A stretch of 17,413 nt of DNA from Saccharothrix sp. ST-888 (GTDB lineage: Bacteria > Actinomycetota > Actinomycetes > Streptomycetales > Streptomycetaceae): NCBI RefSeq assembly GCF_000955975.1, contig NZ_JYJF01000134.1, positions 1 to 17,413 of the forward strand, written 5' to 3'. This document shows, piece after piece, positions 12,714 through 17,413 of this stretch; the first letter of the stretch is position 1; each line of letters begins with the position of its first letter. Below the pieces are notes generated by a model, which had not been told where the DNA came from, made no database searches, and was given only the letters and a program-made list of their open reading frames with translations. The translations under genes and the position numbers were made by a program.

Positions 12714-13952
12714 ATGGCGCAGGGGCTGGAAGCGGGAGGGCGGTCGGTGAACGGCCGGGTCTGGTTATTGGCCCTGGGCATGTTCGCGATCGGCACCGAC
12801 CTGTTCATCGTGTCGGGGCTGCTCCCCGAACTGGGGAGTGACCTGGGGCTCTCGACCGAGGCCGCCGGTCAGACGTCGACCGTCTTCGCGATCACCTACG
12901 CCCTCGCGGCGCCGGTCCTGGCCAGCGTCACCTCCCGGCTCGACCGGCGGGTGCTGCTGCTCGGGGTGCTGGCGGTGTTCGCCGTCGGCAACGCGCTCTC
13001 CGCGGTCGCCCCGAACTTCACCGTGCTGCTGATCAGCCGGGTGGTCACCGGCGCCGGTGCCGCGCTGTACGCAGCCACCGCTTCGGCGGTGGCGGCCAGG
13101 ATCACCCCGCCCGAGCGGCGCGGACGCGCCCTTGCGGTCGTCTACGCCGGGATGACCAGCGCGATCGCGCTCGGTGTCCCGCTGGGCAACGAGATCGGCA
13201 ACCTGTCCTCCTGGCGCTGGGCGTTCGGTTTCGTCGTCCTGCTGGCGGTCGTCACCATGGCCGGCCTGTGGGGCAGCATCCCGGCGGTGCCCGGGGCCCC
13301 GGGCGTGAGCGTCCGGGACCGGCTCGGCGCGATCCGGACCAGGCACGCCCCGACCGCGCTGCTCACCACCCTGCTGTGGATCCTGGGCACCTTCACCGTC
13401 TACACCTACCTCGGCACGGTCCTGGGCGACGTCACCCATGCCGGCGAGTCCACCCGGACCTGGCTGCTGCTGCTCTTCGGCGTCGGCAGCTTCGTGGGCG
13501 TCATGGGCGGCGGGCGGCTGGCCGACCGGATCAACCCGACCGTCGGCCTCGGCAGCACCATCGGGCTGCTCGCCGTCGTGCTGGCCGTGCTCGGCCTCGC
13601 CGTCCACTCCGTGGTCGGGGCCGCCGCGGGCCTGCTGCTCTGGGGGCTGGTGCACTGGGCCAGCTTCCCGTTGATCCAGCACCGCCTGCTGAGCATCGGC
13701 GGCAAGAACGGCGACATGCTGCTGGCCCTGAACAACAGCGCCGTCTACGTCGGGCAGACGCTGGCCGCGATCCTCGGCGGCGTACTGGCCGGTGCCGGCC
13801 AGCTCGGCAAGCTGCCGCTGGCGGGCGCCGGGGCCGAGGTGCTGGCCGGGCTGGCCCTGCTGGCCGGTGCGAGCGCGCAGCGCCGGGCCGTACGGGAGCC
13901 GGTCGTCCCGGCCGAGCCCGCACTGCGCGACGACGCCACACAGGCTCGCTGA
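12714..13952 (+). CDS. MFS transporter, DHA1-type drug/metabolite exporter
   Basis: This 412-aa major facilitator superfamily permease has about 12 hydrophobic segments in two halves. The first helix (WLLALGMFAIGTDLFIVSGLLPEL) and the 'TSTVFAITYALAAPVLAS' second helix are typical of the AraJ/YdhP-like DHA1 group, which exports drugs, sugars or secondary metabolites by proton antiport. A motif-A-like loop SRLDRRVLL follows helix 2. A motif-C-like region (GMTSAIALGVPLGNEIG) is present in helix 5. The ATG at 12714 has a GAGAGG ribosome binding site 7 nt upstream. It is divergent from the CGNR regulator across paired palindromes and is followed after 58 bp by a LysR gene on the same strand. The exported compound is unknown. 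Confidence 0.93.
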   Translation: MAQGLEAGGRSVNGRVWLLALGMFAIGTDLFIVSGLLPELGSDLGLSTEAAGQTSTVFAITYALAAPVLASVTSRLDRRVLLLGVLAVFAVGNALSAVAPNFTVLLISRVVTGAGAALYAATASAVAARITPPERRGRALAVVYAGMTSAIALGVPLGNEIGNLSSWRWAFGFVVLLAVVTMAGLWGSIPAVPGAPGVSVRDRLGAIRTRHAPTALLTTLLWILGTFTVYTYLGTVLGDVTHAGESTRTWLLLLFGVGSFVGVMGGGRLADRINPTVGLGSTIGLLAVVLAVLGLAVHSVVGAAAGLLLWGLVHWASFPLIQHRLLSIGGKNGDMLLALNNSAVYVGQTLAAILGGVLAGAGQLGKLPLAGAGAEVLAGLALLAGASAQRRAVREPVVPAEPALRDDATQAR

Positions 13953-14010
13953 CGAATCGACGGCTCCGCCCGGCGGCTGGCCCGCACGGGCCGACAGGGG
14001 GAGATTCCTG

Positions 14011-14943
14011 ATGATGTCGTTACGTCGGATCAAGTACTTCAGCGTGCTCGCCAGACAGCTCCATTTCGGCCGGGCCGCCGAGGAGTTGGGGATCACGCAG
14101 TCCGCGCTGTCGCAGCAGATCAAGGCGCTGGAGCGGGAGCTCGGCGTCGGCCTGATGGTCAGCCGGGGAGTGAAGGGCGCCGAACTCACCAAGGCCGGGA
14201 TCGTCCTGCTGGAGGGCGCGGAGCAGCTGCTCGCCCTGCACGACAGCCTCAGCGACCGGATCCGGGAGGCGGCCGAGGGCAACGGCGGCACCCTCAACCT
14301 CTCCTACAGTCTCTCCGGCGCCTCGCTCGGCCAGCGCGACCTGGTCGACGAGTTCCGGCGGCGCTACCCGGACGTGCGGATCAACGCGGACTCCGGCTGC
14401 ACCGCCAACAACCTCGGCCTGCTGCGCTCCGGCGCGGTCGACGCCGCCTTCGTGCGCGAGACCAGCCGGTCGCCCGAGATCGAGTCGCTGCTGCTCGCCG
14501 AGGAGGAGCTGGTGGTGGTGCTGCCGCGCGGCCACCACCTCGCCTCGGCCGTGCGGCTCGCCCCGCAGGCGCTCCGGGGCGAGCCGATGGCCATGTGGCC
14601 CAGGAGGCTGGCCCCCGAGCTGCACGACCGCATCGTGGAGCAGATCTGGGGCGCTTCGGCGCCCCTGATCGTCCAGGAGGAGCCGGACTACGAGAACCTC
14701 TGCCTCTTCGTCGCGGGCGGCGAGGCGCTGGCGGTGATGGACCGTCGGGTGGCGCAGCGGTACTCCCCGAGCGGTACGGTCGTCCGCCGGTTCACCTCGC
14801 CCGTCCCCACCACCAAGATCGCCATCGCCTGGCGCTCGGCGGAGCAGGAGCCGGTGGTGCGCCGCTTCGTCGCGGTGGCCAGGGAGAACCGGGCCCGGCT
14901 GATCGAGTCCGGGCGCGTCCCGCTCGGGGCCGCCGCGGGCTGA
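14011..14943 (+). CDS. LysR-family transcriptional regulator
   Basis: This is a 310-aa LysR-type regulator. The N-terminal winged helix is clear (residues 1-65: RIKYFSVLARQLHFGRAAEELGITQSALSQQIKALERELGVGL). A dimerisation helix follows, then a periplasmic-binding-protein-like effector domain (about 92-300) starting at GTLNLSYSLSGAS. The ATG at 14011 (or 14014) has a GGGGGAG ribosome binding site at about 8 nt. The gene sits in line behind the MFS exporter and ahead of the P450. The usual divergent LysR arrangement is therefore absent, and its target may be the P450 promoter region immediately downstream (inference). Ligand unknown. Confidence 0.94.
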   Translation: MMSLRRIKYFSVLARQLHFGRAAEELGITQSALSQQIKALERELGVGLMVSRGVKGAELTKAGIVLLEGAEQLLALHDSLSDRIREAAEGNGGTLNLSYSLSGASLGQRDLVDEFRRRYPDVRINADSGCTANNLGLLRSGAVDAAFVRETSRSPEIESLLLAEEELVVVLPRGHHLASAVRLAPQALRGEPMAMWPRRLAPELHDRIVEQIWGASAPLIVQEEPDYENLCLFVAGGEALAVMDRRVAQRYSPSGTVVRRFTSPVPTTKIAIAWRSAEQEPVVRRFVAVARENRARLIESGRVPLGAAAG

Positions 14944-14962
14944 CCCTCGGGGCCGCTGCGGT

Positions 14963-14997
14963 CTGACATAAACCTGACATGTGACCCGATTCATACT
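14963..14997 (+). promoter_or_regulatory. direct heptamer repeats before a -10-like element
   Basis: CTGACAT occurs at 14963-14969 and 14974-14980, an 11-bp (one helical turn) period. A -10-like CATACT (14992-14997) follows 11 nt later. Activator sites built of heptamer repeats with 11-bp periodicity upstream of a -10, as for SARP regulators, have this layout, although the repeat sequence here is not the classical SARP one. It would serve the P450 gene with a leader of about 125 nt. Confidence 0.35.
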
Positions 14998-15062
14998 CGG
15001 CCCGACCGCGCCGCCGAGCAGCGGGCATAAGCACAACTGAAAAGGTCCAGAAGAAAAGGTTG

Positions 15063-15093
15063 TTGACGCAGTAGTCCGGTATTCGGATACCGT
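15063..15093 (+). promoter_or_regulatory. P450 proximal promoter with embedded palindrome
   Basis: A -35 TTGACG (15063-15068) is followed by a perfect 16-bp palindrome CGGTATTCGGATACCG (15077-15092: arms CGGTAT/ATACCG, 4-bp centre TCGG). The palindrome occupies the -10 region (candidate TACCGT at 15088-15093, 19-bp spacer). It may be a repressor site over the promoter or a 5' hairpin in the transcript. Confidence 0.45.
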
Positions 15094-15128
15094 TCGGGTA
15101 AATCGGCCTTCGGAAAGGCGACCCGAAC

Positions 15129-16349
15129 GTGAATGCCGACGGAACGCGTCAGCTCCGGAATTACCCGTTCAGCGAGCCCGAGGGGCTCGAGCTCGATCCG
15201 TTCTACACACACCTTCGCGAGAACGAACCGCTGAGCCGGGTGAAACTGCCGTACGGCGACGAGGCGTGGCTGTGCACCCGATACGACGACGTCCGCGCGG
15301 TGCTGTCCGACACCCGGTTCAGCCGGGCGGAGACCCTGAAGCGGGACGAGCCGCGGATCGGCAGCGAGGTCGTGGACCGCGGCCTGCTGTCGATGGACCC
15401 GCCGGACCACTCCCGGCTGCGCCGGGTGGCCAACGCCGGCCTGACGCCCCGGCAGTCCGAGCGGCTGCGGCCGCTCACCAAGGAGATCACCGAGCAACTG
15501 ATCGACCGGCTGGCCACGTTGGAGCCGCCGGTCGACCTGATGGCGGAGTTCATCACCCCGCTGGCGGTCACGGTCATCTGTGAGCTGCTCGGGGTCCCGT
15601 ACGAGGACCGGGACGACTTCCAGAAGTGGTCGCAGGCCGTGGTGGCGACCACCTCGATGGAGCCGGCGCAGATCAACGAGTACCTGGACAGCCTGCACCG
15701 GTACATGGCGCGGCTGATCGAACTGCGCCGCCAGGAGCCGGTCGACGGCATGCTCAACGACATGATCAAGGTTCGGGACGAGAGCCCGGACCGGCTCAGC
15801 GAGGACGAACTCGTCCTGGTGGCCGTCCGGTTGCTGGCCCCCGGTGCCCAGAACACCGTGCTCACGCTGGCCAACTTCGTCCAGGTGCTGATGAAGCACC
15901 CGCGTGAGCTGGCCCGGCTGCGCGAGTACCCCGAGCTGGTCCCCGCCGCCATCGAGGAGCTGGTCCGCTACACGCCGTTCCACACCTCCACCATGTTCCC
16001 CCGCTACGCGCTGGAGGACGTCGAGGTCGGCGGGACGGTCATCCGGGCCGGCGAGGCCGTGGTGGGCTCGCTCTGCTCCGCCAACCGCGACCCGGAGGTC
16101 TTCTACACCCCCGAGGAGCTGGACTTCGAGCGGCCCGCCAATCCGCATCTCGGCTTCGGCCAGGGCCACCACTACTGCCCCGGCACGCACCTGGCCCGGA
16201 TGCAGCTGCAGGTCGCCATCGAGGCCCTCGCCCGGCGGGTCGACGACCTCGCCCTCGCGGTCCCCGAGGAGAGCCTGTCCTGGAAGAAGGGGATGGTCGT
16301 CCGCTGGCTCGACGAGCTTCCCGTGCGCTGGTCGCGGATCCACTCCTGA
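15129..16349 (+). CDS. cytochrome P450 with atypical I-helix
   Basis: This 406-aa bacterial class I cytochrome P450 is a soluble haem-thiolate monooxygenase needing ferredoxin and reductase partners, none of which is in the window. Haem-binding loop: FGQGHHYCPG with Cys350. K-helix ExxR: Glu277-Arg280 (EELVRY). C-helix DPPDHSRLRR (90-99). The I-helix reads LLAPGAQNTV. The usual acid/Thr pair (Asp251-Thr252 in P450cam) is replaced by Gln241-Asn242, with Thr243 one residue later. Asn at the Thr position has precedent in P450cin (CYP176A1), but Gln at the acid position is uncommon. The GTG start at 15129 has GGAAAGG 10 nt upstream. HPPD follows after 106 bp on the same strand, suggesting a shared pathway. 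Substrate unknown. Confidence 0.95.
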   Translation: MNADGTRQLRNYPFSEPEGLELDPFYTHLRENEPLSRVKLPYGDEAWLCTRYDDVRAVLSDTRFSRAETLKRDEPRIGSEVVDRGLLSMDPPDHSRLRRVANAGLTPRQSERLRPLTKEITEQLIDRLATLEPPVDLMAEFITPLAVTVICELLGVPYEDRDDFQKWSQAVVATTSMEPAQINEYLDSLHRYMARLIELRRQEPVDGMLNDMIKVRDESPDRLSEDELVLVAVRLLAPGAQNTVLTLANFVQVLMKHPRELARLREYPELVPAAIEELVRYTPFHTSTMFPRYALEDVEVGGTVIRAGEAVVGSLCSANRDPEVFYTPEELDFERPANPHLGFGQGHHYCPGTHLARMQLQVAIEALARRVDDLALAVPEESLSWKKGMVVRWLDELPVRWSRIHS

Positions 16350-16368
16350 GTCCCGGCCGAGCTGTCGG

Positions 16369-16404
16369 CTGAATTCAACGCCGAATTCCCAGCCGAATTC
16401 GGTA
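16369..16404. repeat. three GAATTC repeats at 12-bp spacing
   Basis: GAATTC occurs at 16371-16376, 16383-16388 and 16395-16400, each preceded by GCT or GCC, giving a triplicated 12-bp unit in the 106-bp gap between the P450 and HPPD genes. The third lies in a perfect palindrome CCGAATTCGG (16393-16402). It could be a regulatory array or simple slippage-derived repetition. Confidence 0.5.
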
Positions 16405-16455
16405 CTCCGTCCAGAGTTCCGGAAACACCCCATTCAGCAAAGGATCGGACGCCCA

Positions 16456-17413
16456 ATGAGTGCTGTGCAGACTTTCTCCGTGCCCGAAACGGAAGCCGTG
16501 ACCGACCCGTTCCCCCTCCTCGGCACCGATGCGGTGGTCTTCGCCGTAGGAAACGCCCGCCAGGCCGCGCACTTCTACCGCTCGGCCTTCCGGATGCGCG
16601 TGACCGCCTACTCCGGGCCCGAGACCGGCGCCCCGGACCTCGCGTCCTACGTGGTGGAGTCGGGCAAGGTCCGGTTCGTCCTGACCTCCGTGGTCACCCC
16701 GTCCACCGAGCGCGCCCGCCTGCTGGCCGAGCACGTCGCCACCCACGGGGACGGCGTCACCGACATCGCGCTCCAGGTCCCGGACGCCCGGGCCGCCTAC
16801 GCGCACGCCGTGGCCCGGGGCGCCCGGGGCATCGAGCAGCCGTACGAGGTGACCGACGAGTACGGCACCGTCACGCTCGCCAGCATCGCCATCTACGGCG
16901 ACACCCGGCACACCTTCGTCGACCGCTCCCGCTACGAGGGCCCGTACCTGCCCGGGTACGTCCCGGTCGAGCCGGCCGCCGGTGAGGACCGCGACGGCTC
17001 GGGCGACCTCTTCACGTACGTCGACCACTGCGTGGGCAACGTCGGACTCGGCGAGATGGACTCCTGGATCGACTTCTACCAGCGCACCATGGGCTTCACC
17101 CAGATCCAGGAGTTCACCGACGACGACATCGCCACCGACTACTCGGCGCTGATGTCCAAGGCCCTGGCCGACGGCTCCAACAAGGTGAAGTTCAACGTCA
17201 CCGAGCCGGCCGTCGGCAAGAAGAAGTCCCAGATCGAGGAGTACCTCGAGTACTACGGCGGCCCGGGCGTCCAGCACATCGCGCTGGCCACCGACGACAT
17301 CGCGGCCACCGTGCGCGGCATGGCGGCGCACGGGGTGGAGTTCCTGACCACGCCGGACGCCTACTACGACGCCCTCGCCGAGCGGGTCGGCCCGACCCGG
17401 GTGCCGATCGAGG
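16456..17413 (+). CDS. hppD: 4-hydroxyphenylpyruvate dioxygenase, cut by window edge
   Basis: The first 319 residues are visible; the 3' end is outside the window. HPPD is a cytosolic Fe(II) enzyme converting 4-hydroxyphenylpyruvate to homogentisate in tyrosine catabolism. The two vicinal-oxygen-chelate halves are visible: the N-terminal one (DAVVFAVGNARQAAHFY, 25-41) and the catalytic one from VDHCVGNV (189-196). Iron ligands His191 and His274 (GVQHIAL) are present; the third, a Glu, should lie beyond the edge. The ALMSKALADG and KKKSQIEEYLEYYGG stretches match HPPD rather than hydroxymandelate synthase, which uses the same substrate. The ATG at 16456 has AAAGGA 11 nt upstream. Its position after the P450 suggests a tyrosine-derived pathway, either catabolic or specialised (inference). 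Confidence 0.93.
   Translation, partial: MSAVQTFSVPETEAVTDPFPLLGTDAVVFAVGNARQAAHFYRSAFRMRVTAYSGPETGAPDLASYVVESGKVRFVLTSVVTPSTERARLLAEHVATHGDGVTDIALQVPDARAAYAHAVARGARGIEQPYEVTDEYGTVTLASIAIYGDTRHTFVDRSRYEGPYLPGYVPVEPAAGEDRDGSGDLFTYVDHCVGNVGLGEMDSWIDFYQRTMGFTQIQEFTDDDIATDYSALMSKALADGSNKVKFNVTEPAVGKKKSQIEEYLEYYGGPGVQHIALATDDIAATVRGMAAHGVEFLTTPDAYYDALAERVGPTRVPIE

Noticed and set aside
12765..14297. Minus-strand frame of 510 codons opposite the MFS and LysR genes
   Set aside because: It is Gln/Gly/Asp/Arg-rich and lacks hydrophobic or catalytic motifs, so it is a shadow of the high-GC plus-strand genes.
14991..16433. Minus-strand frame of 480 codons over the P450
   Set aside because: Low-complexity composition without motifs; the P450 on the plus strand has all family signatures.
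16456..17413. Hydroxymandelate synthase instead of HPPD
   Set aside because: The KKKSQIEEYLEYYGG and ALMSKALADG segments follow the HPPD pattern. The C-terminal part with the third iron ligand is not visible, so this remains checkable.

Overview
The window is high-GC actinobacterial DNA of the Streptomyces/Kitasatospora type. The evidence is the very GC-rich third codon positions, frequent GTG starts, several probable leaderless genes, actinobacterial tRNA sequences and typical streptomycete families (Helicase_C_3 protein, CGNR zinc finger, cytochrome P450, HPPD). The genus cannot be fixed from sequence alone.

Left part (1-3350, housekeeping). A Pro/Ser-rich putative lipoprotein (minus strand) is followed by a tight minus-strand operon crcB - DUF190 - crcB, whose three genes overlap by 4 bp at each junction: two fluoride-channel subunits with a small PII-like protein between them. 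Divergent from it is a small HExxH metallopeptidase that looks leaderless. Next comes a plus-strand tRNA operon Glu(TTC)-Asp(GTC)-Phe(GAA) with a good sigma-70-type promoter and a strong hairpin terminator.

Middle part (3350-10400). About 0.5 kb of degenerate sequence carries a REP-like repeat pair and a doubtful 49-aa ORF. A large minus-strand block follows: an 807-aa Helicase_C_3 (XPB-associated type) protein without its usual helicase partner in view, a GNAT-acetyltransferase/AAA-ATPase fusion with its own promoter, a DEAD-box RNA helicase, and a CspA-family cold-shock protein with a strong terminator and a structured leader. DEAD-box helicase plus Csp form an RNA-chaperone, cold-adaptation style pair. 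Divergent from csp is a 75-aa protein resembling the C-terminal domain of UvrD/PcrA helicases.

Right part (10500-17413, accessory or specialised-metabolism-like). A TetR regulator faces an NAD(P)-binding NmrA/SDR-type protein across a palindrome. A CGNR zinc-finger regulator faces an MFS exporter across two near-identical palindromes, followed by a LysR regulator. Then come a P450 with an unusual I-helix and a 4-hydroxyphenylpyruvate dioxygenase cut by the window edge. The density of regulators, an exporter, an oxidase and a tyrosine-catabolic enzyme suggests the edge of a biosynthetic or catabolic cluster continuing to the right; this is inference.

The most noteworthy points are the GNAT-AAA fusion, the paired TAACC-N8-GGTTA sites at the CGNR/MFS junction, the P450 lacking the I-helix acid/Thr pair, and the repeat/palindrome architecture upstream of that P450. 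No CRISPR array, insertion sequence, integrase or phage gene was seen.
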